A stretch of 64,000 bases of DNA from Rhinopithecus roxellana. Its lineage: Eukaryota > Chordata > Mammalia > Primates > Cercopithecidae. Every line of letters begins with the position of its first letter. Position 1 is the first letter of the stretch. The stretch is taken from assembly GCF_007565055.1 (NCBI RefSeq), contig NC_044559.1:102508759-102572758 (forward strand), given 5' to 3'. The notes beneath the pieces are model-generated. The model saw nothing but the letters and a program-made list of their open reading frames with translations. It searched no databases and was not told where the DNA came from. This document shows, in pieces, positions 54,826 through 64,000 of the stretch. The position numbers and the translations under genes were made by a program.

Positions 54826-55944
54826 CTAAATGAGCAGGAGGTTTGAGAGGAATGTTAGATTAAAATTACTCCCAGGGAGGCATTTGGACTATGACTCTTA
54901 TGAATTATCCTTTGACAAGTTTGTTGATCTTCGCTGCTCTTTATCTGCTCAAATCTTTAAGTCTTAAGAGGTTTCCATCTGAATAAGATGATTTAAACAG
55001 CCCATAAAGGCAAAATTATTTCTTGGGATGATGCATCCATCCCGGGAACAATAGAATCCTGGGGTCGGGTAGCTTTGGCTGTGTGCTGAAGGTTGCCCTT
55101 TGGATCTCTCTGAGGCAAAATTAGCAGAAAATAGGTATCAGCTGGGCCTGGGTTAAACATCAAGTATAGAAGATACAGAAGAGTAAAGAGAGGAAGAAGG
55201 AAAAAGAGAGAGAGAGAGAGACAGGGATGTTGATGCAATGGGCAGATTTTGTTGCCCAGTAAAGACTACATCATCAGAACACTGATTCTCAGTCTGTGAG
55301 TCTGGCTTAAAATCAAAAGTTAAATCAGACATCTGCTTTAATGAGTAAGAAAATATTGATTAAAAGGGCCAGACTCCCTCAGCTCCCAGCTCTGGATTCT
55401 TGCTGTGTTGACAGCACAAATCGATATCCTCTTGTGAAGGTTTAAGCTCTGATTTGTGAAATAAGAACTGTACCAGGTCCAATAAGAACTGCCATCCAGC
55501 AGGGAAACTGCAGTGGGCCCTGGTTCAAGGCAAGCACATTTACCATTCAGGCTGCTTTTATTCAGGGAGCAAAGCCCTAGGTCAGGGCTCCCGGGAGCTT
55601 CACAAATGAACTGCTGCAGACTGAGAAGGAAGGCATGAGACTCCATGCATGCACTATCTTTATTGTATTATATTTGCATGTATACAAATGTCCTTATATT
55701 ATATTGAGTGAGAGCCATGAACTGGAATTACAGGCAGCACCCTGAGTGTATTTGCTGCTGAGCCGCTTGTATGACACAGTCCTGTCCTACATTTTCCATT
55801 CTGTAGGGAGGTCCTAAAGCTGAATGAATCTGTCCTGGTAATAGAAATGTACACGCCTCCTTTGTTCTTACTCACTAAATGGAAGGTTAAATATTTTCTG
55901 AGGCTGAAGAATGAACACACATTTAAAGTCAAACAGACCTATCT
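54826..55944. other. Non-repetitive sequence with an AG run
   Basis: No family repeat recognised. A short (AG)n run lies at about 55205-55221. Confidence 0.4.
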
Positions 55945-56135
55945 CCACCCCCACCCCGTGATGAACTGTGTGACGGGGAGGAAATCATTTAACCTTGTTG
56001 AGGCTGTTTACTTGATTGATATGTAGACAATTTCTGCTTCCTAGGACTGTTGCAGGATTCGATGAGATCTTCCAAAGAGGATATTTAGGGGAGTGCCTGG
56101 TGTACAGTAAGCACTCCATGCATTGAGCACTGTAA
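55945..56135 (+). repeat. MIR SINE
   Basis: Contains gatgaactgtgtgacgggg, aggactgttgcaggattcga and ggagtgcctggtgtacagta, in MIR order. Confidence 0.75.
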
Positions 56136-56427
56136 TAATCACAACAATTCTCTTAGGTTACTAATGACCTTATTTACATACATGTCACAGCAGTAGTAGA
56201 GGTCTGAATAAAAGGAGAGTGAGCATTACTCTATCCAAATGACTCTTTTATTTCTCATCCATCTTTCATTTCTGGCTTCCTCAGTCAAGACAGCCATTAA
56301 CTAGCTTGGGGAGGGTTACACGTGTATTCATTTCCTATCATCAAAAGTGGAAAACAGAGTCACAGATGTCGTCTCTACATTGGCCATGTGACTTTGGGGT
56401 CAGATGCTTGTGCTCTCTGGGGCTTTG
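56136..56427. other. Non-repetitive sequence, no gene seen
   Basis: No consensus recognised. Confidence 0.35.
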
Positions 56428-56440
56428 GTTCCCTTATCTT

Positions 56441-56743
56441 TTTTTTTTTTTTTTTTTTTTTGAGACAGAGTTGCACTCTTGTTGCCTGGGCTGGAGGGCA
56501 GTGGCGAGATCTCAGCTCACTGCAAACTCCACCTCCCGGGTTCAAGTGATTCTCCTGCCTCAGCCTCCCGAGTATCTTGGATTACAGGTGCACACCACCA
56601 CACCCAGCTAGTTTTTTTAATTTTCAATAGAGACAGGGCTTCACCATATTGTCCAGGCTGGTCTCGAACTCCTGACCTCGTGATCCGCCTGCCTTGGCTT
56701 CCCAAAGTGCTGGGATTACAGGCGTTAGCCACCGTGCACGGCC
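56441..56743 (-). repeat. AluS (Sc-like), minus strand
   Basis: Poly(A) as T-run at the left, then the reversed Alu body ending cgttagccaccgtgcacggcc. The block gacctcgtgatccgcctgcc is the Sc/Y-type variant. An exact target duplication, gttcccttatctt, flanks it (56428-56440 and 56746-56758). Confidence 0.95.
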
Positions 56744-57180
56744 TAGTTCCCTTATCTTTAAAGAGAAGATGCAGTCGTAGGGAATTTGACATCCCTAAGG
56801 CTCCTCTTGTGGGGACATTTCCGGATGGTTCTATGTTCTGTTTTCTGGCGCTATATGTTTTCCTCTTAATGTCTGTCTGTGACTTGAAGATCTTCTTCGC
56901 TTTTTCAACAGTTTTTTGTTCCTCCAGGCTGGAGCCTTCCCTGACAGTTGCTGCCTGTTTCTTTCCATCTTCTTGGATTCCACTATCTAGCACTCACTGA
57001 TGACTTCTGTGATTTTGAATCACGGAGTGATTATTCTTCTGTCTGATGTCCCTTGGTCACCACTCTTTGGATGTTCTTCCTCAAATTTTGGTTTTTACTC
57101 TTTTTGGGGATTAAATGACCCTAAACAGTACCACTGTCAAAGGGGACTAATAGGATGTTTTGCAGATGTTTAAACCAGAT
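56744..57180. other. Non-repetitive sequence, no gene seen
   Basis: The frames here overlap the neighbouring Alu and have no domain. Confidence 0.4.
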
Positions 57181-57250
57181 TATTCCTCTAAGCTGCTTCA
57201 CTGACCATTCACATTTTGAAAGCGAATGATCAGTGAAGACCAGAGGAATA
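57181..57250. repeat. Imperfect hairpin
   Basis: The arm 57181-57210 (tattcctct, then ttcactgaccattc at its end) pairs with 57224-57250 (gaatgatcagtgaa, then agaggaata), with one mismatch in the inner 14 bp, a small bulge in the middle and 9 paired bases at the base. The loop is about 13 bp. It could be a remnant of a palindromic DNA transposon; I cannot name it. Confidence 0.8.
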
Positions 57251-57302
57251 CATTTCTCAGATGACAGCATTAGGAGCAGGTGTTCTTAAAAACAAGCAAG
57301 CA

Positions 57303-57586
57303 GGCCGGGCGCGGTGGCTCAAGCCTGTAATCCCAGCACTTTGGGAGGCCGAGACGGGCGGATCACGAGGTTAGGAGATCGAGACCATCCTGGCTAACAC
57401 AGTGAAACCCCGTCTCTACTAAAAATACAAAAAAAAAACTAGCCGGGCGAGGTGGCGGGCGCCTGTAGTCCCAGCTACTCGGGAGGCTGAGGCAGGAGAA
57501 TGGCATAAACCCGGGAGGCGGAGCTTGCAGTGAGCTGAGATCTGGCCACTGCACTCCAGTCCGGGCGACAGAGCGAGACTCCGCCT

Positions 57587-57625
<39 letters not shown>
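57303..57625 (+). repeat. AluY of the Old World monkey AluYRa type
   Basis: Full-length AluY starting ggccgggcgcggtggctcaa. Variants seen: gccgagacgggcgg, ctagccgggcgaggtggcgg, gagctgagatctggccact and gtccgggcgacaga, which I associate with the AluYRa group of macaques and relatives rather than human AluY. The poly(A) is about 40 bases. An exact flank pair, aacaagcaagca, lies at 57291-57302 and 57626-57637. Confidence 0.93.
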
Positions 57626-57628
<3 letters not shown>

Positions 57629-57639
57629 AAGCAAGCAAA

Positions 57640-59006
57640 TGTAGGGCCACTATGGATTACTTAAGTGATTGAGTCTTAGTTTTTGTAGCTAGAAAGCTGA
57701 GAGCCAGAATTTGTGGCTCAGTTCTAGCAAGATTCTGTGTCAGGCATTTTACGTCTTACTCTTTACCCTGAGTTTATTCTACTTTTCCTCAATTTATTTT
57801 TCCCTCATTCAAATTTCTTGTATTCATTTAAAAAACCCTGTTATATTTTTGAAATTTGTGCCATGCCTTTTAAAAATAGTGAGAGGTAAATCAATGGATA
57901 CATTCTGTGCATTTTGTGTAGCTGAGTGCTTGACCCAATTTCAGGGAAAAGCTGTCACAGAAGGCTTCCTGGAGGAGGTTGCTTAGGATGCACATACGTC
58001 AGCTATTGTGCAGTTCAGTCAAACATGAAATCCCCAAAGTGGCATGGAACTTGAGATCAGAAGGTGTATGGAGAAAAATGAAATATAGAAAATCTTATGA
58101 GATATTTATATTAGGGTGGGAAACATTTGCCATATAATATAAACTAACCATGGGAGTAAAATTACATTATACGTCCACATTCAACAGGAGGAGGTGACAC
58201 ATTCTTTATACCCCAGATAATTAATGTAAATTAATATCAGATTTTGCCTCAATCAGCAGTAAGAACTTACTGTATGCTTCTGACCCTTCCTTTGGCCAAT
58301 ATTGCTGTGTTATGATCACAGGGTACCCACCTTGAGTGAGAAGCACAGCTGGATTTCTATTCACCAGTTCTGTGATCTTAAATTCTGATCTTCTTAACTC
58401 TGACTTTGACCTTAAGATCTAGCCAATCCATTGAGATTTGTCTTACTCCCTAGAATCAGCTCATTGTCTTTTCTCATCTGGGGCATGTATGTTATCCCCA
58501 GTTGCCACTAACACCCCTTCTACCTGCTACCCCTAAATAGTCCTTGAATCTTATCCTGACCCATATCATTTTCTTCTGCTGCTCATTCTCTAACACAAAG
58601 GCAATGGATGCATTTTAGTAATGGATCTTTGAGGAGATTTAAAAAAATTAGGACTCAAAGACATAATGTTATGATATAGATTGATGGACAACACGGTTAA
58701 CCATTTTGTCAGGGCCTTATTAGTGTCCTTTAAAGATTTCAAGGTGGATTTTGAGCTACCAAATCCACTTAGAAAGCTTCCTTTCTTACTAAGATCAGCA
58801 GAAGGATCTTTATGTGCCAGAGGTTCCTTTGCTTCCAGTGACTGCCTTTAGAAACCATGAGTGCTCTTTCGCCACCTAGACCTGTTAGGGCACCAGGATG
58901 CTACACAGTCATTGCAAGCCTTTCCTAATCCTAACCCCACAAAACCCAGCTTTAGAGGAAGACGGGTTGTGAGCATCACTTACTAATGGTGAATCAAGTC
59001 ATCAAA
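57640..59006. other. Non-repetitive sequence, no gene seen
   Basis: No family repeat recognised over about 1.4 kb. A 91-codon frame at 57711-57986 lacks support. Confidence 0.4.
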
Positions 59007-59013
59007 CTAGAAG

Positions 59014-59016
<3 letters not shown>

Positions 59017-59068
<52 letters not shown>

Positions 59069-59113
59069 GATCTATCTATCGATCTATCTATCGATCTATC
59101 TATCGATCTATCG

Positions 59114-59157
<44 letters not shown>

Positions 59158-59165
59158 GTCTATCT
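59017..59165 (+). repeat. TATC tetranucleotide microsatellite
   Basis: About 37 TATC units. Five CGAT interruptions sit at about 59068, 59080, 59092, 59104 and 59112; the first four are exactly 12 bp apart, so the middle of the array is a 12-bp higher-order repeat. It occupies the place of the poly(A) tail of the adjacent AluY. Confidence 0.97.
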
Positions 59166-59449
59166 ACTGAGACAGAGTCTCGCTCTGTCGCCCAGGCTGG
59201 AGTGCAGTGGTGTGATCTAGGCTCACTGCAAGCTCTGCCTCCTGGGTTCATGCCATTCTCCTGCCTCAGCCTCCCGAGTAACTGGGACTACAGGTACCCG
59301 CCACCATGCCTGGCTAATGTTTTGTATTTTTAGTAGAGATGGAGTTTCACCATGTTGGCCAAGATGGTCTTGATCTCCTGACCTCGTGATCCGCCTGCCT
59401 CGGCCTCGCAAAGTGCTGGGATTACAGGCGTGAGCCACCGCACCCAGAC
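59166..59449 (-). repeat. AluY (minus strand)
   Basis: The reversed Alu body runs gagacagagtctcgctctgt to ccaccgcacccag, with tgacctcgtgatccgcctgc. The imperfect flank pair ctagaagtatt (59007-59017) and ctagaagcatt (59450-59460) shows that the microsatellite lies inside the insertion. Confidence 0.93.
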
Positions 59450-59727
59450 CTAGAAGCATTTTTTGATAAACAAAATCTTGCTTTCAAAGTAATTCAAATC
59501 CTTTAATCGTGGCACTTTTCATTCTGGCCCTCTTTTGCCTCAAGTTCGTGGAAACTTCTAGATCCCACCATAACCTCCCTTGAAATTTATAAACTGCTGA
59601 TTATCAGGTGGTGCTATTTTCCAGACCTGAGAGTACATGAGGAATTTAGCTAACAATAGTCCCACAATATCTGAGGACAGAAAACTGGTTAGAGGTCGTA
59701 TATTCCAGCAGACCTGTTACAATATTG

Positions 59728-60095
59728 TGTTAGTTGGGGTTCTCCAGAGAAATAGAACAAAGAGTGTGTGTGTGTGTCTGTGTGTGTATTATAAGGACTT
59801 GGCTCATGAAATTATGGAGGCTAAGACCCACCATCTGTTGCCTGCAAGCTGGAGACCCAGGAAAGCTAATGTGAAATTCAGTCTGAGTCTGAAAATCTGA
59901 AAACCAGGTGTAAATCCCAGTCCAGGGGCAAGAGAAGACCAACGTCCCAGCTCAAGCAGATAGGCAGGAAGAAGAAAGGAGTGAATCCTTTCTTCTTTCG
60001 CCTTTTGTTCTATTCAGGCCCTCAATAGGTGGGATGTCTACCTCCAGAGCCCACTCACTAACACTGATGCTTAGAGGCTATCAGTCTTGGTTCTT
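59728..60095 (-). repeat. MLT2-type ERVL LTR
   Basis: Starts tgttagttggggttctccag and contains aagctggagacccaggaaag, agaagaccaacgtcccagct and tgttctattcaggccctcaa. This is the reverse of the ERVL MLT2 LTR 3' half. A (TG)n run sits at 59762-59788. It is cut short at about 60095. Confidence 0.75.
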
Positions 60096-60107
60096 ACAAT
60101 CATTCTT

Positions 60108-61112
60108 TTTTTGGTTATATATTCTATTATTATTTTTAATTGACACATAATACTTATATTTATGGGTATAGTGTGATATTTTGATACATATACACACTAT
60201 CCAGGGGTCAAATCAGGGTAATTAGCATATTCTTTCCCCCAAACATTTTTTATGTTTTTGTGCTGAGAGCATTCAAAATCCTCTTTTAGCTACTTGAAAA
60301 ATATACAATAAATTGTTTTGTTAGTGATAGTCATCCCACAGTGCTTTGGAACACTAGCTTATTTGGAACACAGAGCTTATTCCTCCTCTCTAGCTATAAT
60401 TTTGTATCTGATAGCTAACCTCTCCCTATTATCCAACCTCCCTTCCCTTCCCAACCTCTAGTAAGGATGATTCTACTTTAAACTTCTGTCTAATAAATTT
60501 TTCAGCTTCTACATATGAGTGAGAATATTTGGTATTTGTCTTTCTGTATTATTTCATCTAATATAATGCCACCTCCTCCCCAAGGCTCATTTATGTTGCT
60601 GTGAGCTACAGGATTTTATTCTTTTTTATGGCTGAATAGTATTTCATTGTGTATATATGCCACATTTTCTTTATTCATTCATTTGTTGATGGATACTTAG
60701 TTTGATTCCATATCTTGGCTATTGAGTACAGTACTGCAGTAAACATGGTAGTGCAGATATCTCTTCAACATGCTGGTTTTTTTTTGATATATAGACCCAG
60801 TAGTGGGATTGCTGGACCATATGGTAGTTCTACTTTGAGTTTTTTGAGAAGTTTCCATACTGTTATTCACAATGACTGTACTAACTCACATTTACATCAA
60901 CAGTGTATAAGAGTTTTCCTTTCTCTGCATTCTCACAAGCCTTTGTTTTTTTCTTTTTTTTGATAATAGCAATTCTAACTGGGATGAGATGACTTCTCAT
61001 TCTAGTTTTGATGCACATTTCTCTGATTAGTGGTGATGAGCATTTTTTTCATATATCTTTTGGCCATTTGTATGTCTTCTTTTGAAAAATGGCTATTCAG
61101 ATCATGTGCCCA
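60108..61112 (-). repeat. Old L1 3' fragment (ORF2 end and 3' UTR)
   Basis: In reverse, an L1 3' end (cttatatttatgggtatagt; attagcatattctttccccc) followed by the end of ORF2 (tggctgaatagtatttcatt; acccagtagtgggattgctgg; ctctgattagtggtgatgagc). It is 5'-truncated or broken near 61112. Stops and frameshifts leave no ORF. Confidence 0.85.
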
Positions 61113-62045
61113 TAAAAATATTTAAAGAGATTTATTCTGAGCCAATATGAGTGACCATGGCCTAGGATATATATTTGGAGGTCTGTTACTGGAGAATTAT
61201 TGTGTTCTTTTGAAGGAGACTTTTTTTCTTGCTTTTAAAATGTTTCTTGTGTCCTGACATTGATATCTGTGCATCTATTGGGACAGTTGCCTCTTCCAAT
61301 TTTATGGAGAAGCTTTCATAGGGAAAGACTTTCCTGCAGGTGTGACCTATAGTATTGGTTGGGTAGAGTGCTTTGGCTCTGGTTCTGGATGGTGCAGTAG
61401 TATAGTCTCTGTGTGATTTCTTTGGCTATAATGAATGTCAGAAGTGTCTGCAAGTGCCTCAGTGGCCTAGAATGAGAGTGTTTGTGGAGGCAGTGGCATG
61501 GCTTTGCCAGGAACAAGGGCTACCAGGTGAGCCCATCCTTAGGTCCTCAGGGTGTGTGCATGTTGGTTCCCGCAGTCTTGGGGGTGACTTCCCCACTGTG
61601 CTGGAGTGTCTGTTTCTTGGGGCTCTGGGTACATTGTGGGCTCAAGTGCTGGAGTTATGGTTGTACCACTGAGTCTAGCTGGGGTCATGGTATTGCAGCC
61701 TTTGTTGGGGCATGATGGGGTGATGACAGGGCCTTAGGAATGTGAAGTTGCAACGGTGTTGGACCCCAGGGCAGGATGCACTTTGGCATCCTTTAGGCCC
61801 TCAGAGATGGGGGCCTAACATGGGTTCCTTCTCTGGATCAATGCAGCCATGTGTACTCTAGGCATGGGACCTGTTGGGGATACCCCCCTTACCTTTTCAC
61901 TGCAATGGGGAGTCCTTGCCTCTGACCAATTTTTGGCTGGGTGCTTTGCTTTCCTCTCTATGGTGCCACCCCAGGTTTCTGTGTTTCAGAAGGCTTGTAT
62001 CACTTCCTTGCTGAATTTCAGTGTTCTCCCTAAGACATTCTACTT
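61113..62045. repeat. Possible older LTR/L1 5' UTR-like sequence
   Basis: 61113-61160 (aaagagatttattctgagcc) resembles a known LTR or L1 end. 61360-62030 is GC-richer with ctggggtcatggtattgcagc, and looks like repeat-derived 5' UTR sequence. I cannot assign a family. The frames here (up to 77 codons) are not supported. Confidence 0.3.
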
Positions 62046-64000
62046 GAAGTGAGTTTTTTAATTTGTTGTTTTAGTCCTTCTTTTTGGAGAAAATTCATGT
62101 TGGGCACATGTACAGCTATGGATCTTATAAGAATTCTTATTAAAATGTAATGAAATAATAAAATGTTTGAGATTTGCTTCATGTTAATCCAAAGTGGTAG
62201 GAAAAATTGAGTGGATAAATAAGTAAAATAAACTTGATCACATGATTCTTAGTAAACTGGGAGATGGGTAAATGGAGGTCATGATATTCTCTTTATTTTT
62301 GTATAGGTTTGAAATTTTATGTAATATAAGAAAGTGTGGTGAATAGAGATATACTTACATGTTTTAAGTTAAAATCAACTTTTAAGGTTTGACAAATAAA
62401 AAGGAGTTTCAGATATTTATGTATGACCTTTGTGACACTCCATGCCTTTAGTCTAAGGACCACAGCTAGAATCTTGCCCTCAACAGAGAACAATGAGGCA
62501 CAATATTGGTTTCCAGTCACCTTTCTTGTATTTTCTCTTAAAGATGATGACCACACTTGCCTTTTTCAAATATTGTGGCATTTCTTCTGTTTCCATATAT
62601 GTAGATAGTCACACAGCCTCTGCCCTTTCTACTTGAAAACCTCAGCAGGATTTTCTGTTCCTCACAGTTTGGCAATGGTGCTTCGAAGGAACACACAAAA
62701 CACCCTAAAAGATTCAGAGCAGATAGCAGTGGGGCATTGAATGAGGTGGATTTAAAGAGCTAAGACAGTCAGTGGCTGTTATTTAGAGACCAGAAACAAA
62801 TGTGAAAGTGGGAATTGAAAAAGGAGGAAGCAGAGACATTAGTAAAGCTGTTTAATGGGAAAAAAAGCCCAAAGTACATCGTAAAGGATAAAAATGTGGG
62901 CATTTATATCTTCATTAAGGAATTTATTAATTAGAGTTGAGCTGTTAACTAGTTTATAGTTCCCTGGGACTAGGACAAGCCTTTGAGAGGAGCCCAGGCA
63001 GAGAGCAGTCAGCCTGAATAATTATCATGGCTTGTAGTGGGGCTTTCCTCCAGCCTGGTAAACAATTTAATATCTGGCAGGTAGATGAACAGGCCTGGGA
63101 TGCTCTACCCATCAGGCAAGACTAATTCCCAGACAGGAATCCTGGCCAGTTGCCAAAGTAGGCTCCTCCCTTCTTTTATTGGAAGTGAGAGAAGAGCTGA
63201 GTAGTCTTACCTGGCAATGGCCCAGGACCTCCAGCTTCTCCTTTCCTGCTGTGTGCAATGATCATTCCCAGATCCAAGGTGCTCATATTGATTCCGTGCC
63301 TCTAGGCCAAGATGATACACCAGGCACCATGCTGCCTGGCCTATAGCAGCAAAGAGTATTGTATGGTGTTTGTGACAGTTAGAGGGGAGCCTCCTGCTCT
63401 GATCCACTTCTTTCTGTTTCTTGCTTTTAGCCCTGTCTCCCACTGATGATCCCTTACTTACCCATTGGGCTTGATAATTTTATTTATTTTCATTAGCTCC
63501 TGAGTCTTCAGTCTTCCCTTAAGGAGGAGAAAGAACAGACCAGGAATGGCCATGGTGGTGATGTCAATGTGGGGTGCTCCTGGGTAAAAATATATAAGAG
63601 AAAAGTGAGAGCATCTATGGAAATGGTAAGTGTATGTCCTACCGAAAGACAGTCAAATTACAGTTTCTAAATAATCCCTGGCCTGGGCACATAAAATGTA
63701 TCAGAGAATGGATTTGTTCTGTGGGTCTGAAGTTTGGAACTGCTGGCACTGACTGCCATTCTTGGGACCCATTCCATGTTTTTGTGGGAATGTCATTTGG
63801 GCCTACTCAGTCCTCAGGAGAGGGTATGAGTGGGGCATCTGTGTTCATGTCTAGGTAGGGAGTGTCCTCTGATGAAGGTACACAGATTATCTACTCTCAT
63901 CCTCATCCTGATAAATGCCAAGTGCCTGTGTGAGACAGTGGCTTTTCGGCCATATCAGCCTAATCTTTAATGGCAAAGAAAGAGAACCATAGTTTTCGTG
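62046..64000. other. Non-repetitive sequence, no gene seen
   Basis: No repeat family or coding exon recognised to the window end. Frames of 61-79 codons on both strands lack support. Confidence 0.4.

Noticed and set aside
59017..59165. Regularly spaced repeats as a possible CRISPR-like array
   Set aside because: The units are 4 bp with no spacers, and the setting is a primate genome, so it is a microsatellite.
58986..59333. Frame with SIYL repeats
   Set aside because: It is the translation of the TATC microsatellite continuing into the AluY.

Overview
This is a gene-poor stretch of catarrhine primate nuclear DNA, most likely from an Old World monkey (Cercopithecidae). It has no recognisable host protein-coding exon, tRNA, rRNA or CRISPR array. 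It is made of layered transposable elements: L1, L2, MIR, Alu, MaLR/ERVL LTRs and DNA transposons. The lineage call rests on two things. The AluY at 57303-57625 carries the variants I know from the AluYRa group, which is specific to Old World monkeys. The young L1 at 37826-44235 has a long 1,030-bp 5' UTR and differs from the youngest human L1s.

The centrepiece is a full-length minus-strand L1 retrotransposon (37826-44235). Its parts, in L1 reading order, are a 5' UTR with a YY1 site at its start (44235 to 43206), an intact 338-aa ORF1 (43205 to 42189), a 63-bp spacer, an intact 1,275-aa ORF2 (42125 to 38298), a short 3' UTR with a G-rich tract, and a poly(A) of about 37 bases. After that poly(A) come 180 bp of unrelated sequence, a second poly(A) of 25 bases, and then the target-site duplication. 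The 16-bp duplication is exact (37810-37825 and 44236-44251) and encloses both tails, which is the signature of an L1-mediated 3' transduction. The two ORFs work together: ORF1p is the RNA-binding trimer, and ORF2p supplies endonuclease and reverse transcriptase. The antisense ORF0 start is present but is closed after 14 codons.

Region by region. 1-3270 is mostly unique DNA with L2, a MIR split by a MaLR LTR, a 3' L1 fragment and a MER5-like element. 3272-10080 is an old, inactive L1 on the minus strand, broken by a younger L1 fragment, a DNA transposon and an AluS, and containing a displaced second copy of part of its own reverse-transcriptase region. 10386-11040 is a head-to-head inverted Alu pair. 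11190-37800 is unique sequence scattered with MIR, L2, MLT1, MER20, L1M and Alu copies, including a 161-bp inverted duplication of a truncated MER20 (35718-36159). 44252-57000 is again old-repeat country, with a solo MaLR LTR flanked by a 5-bp duplication (48679-49053). 57181-64000 holds a hairpin, the monkey AluY, a TATC microsatellite grown from an AluY tail, an MLT2 LTR piece and another old L1 fragment.

I did not find a new enzymatic or defence system. The items most worth a second look are the intact L1 with its 3' transduction and the inverted MER20 duplication. Repeat family names come from recognising consensus motifs by eye. Class-level calls are firmer than subfamily calls, and the edges of old repeats are approximate.
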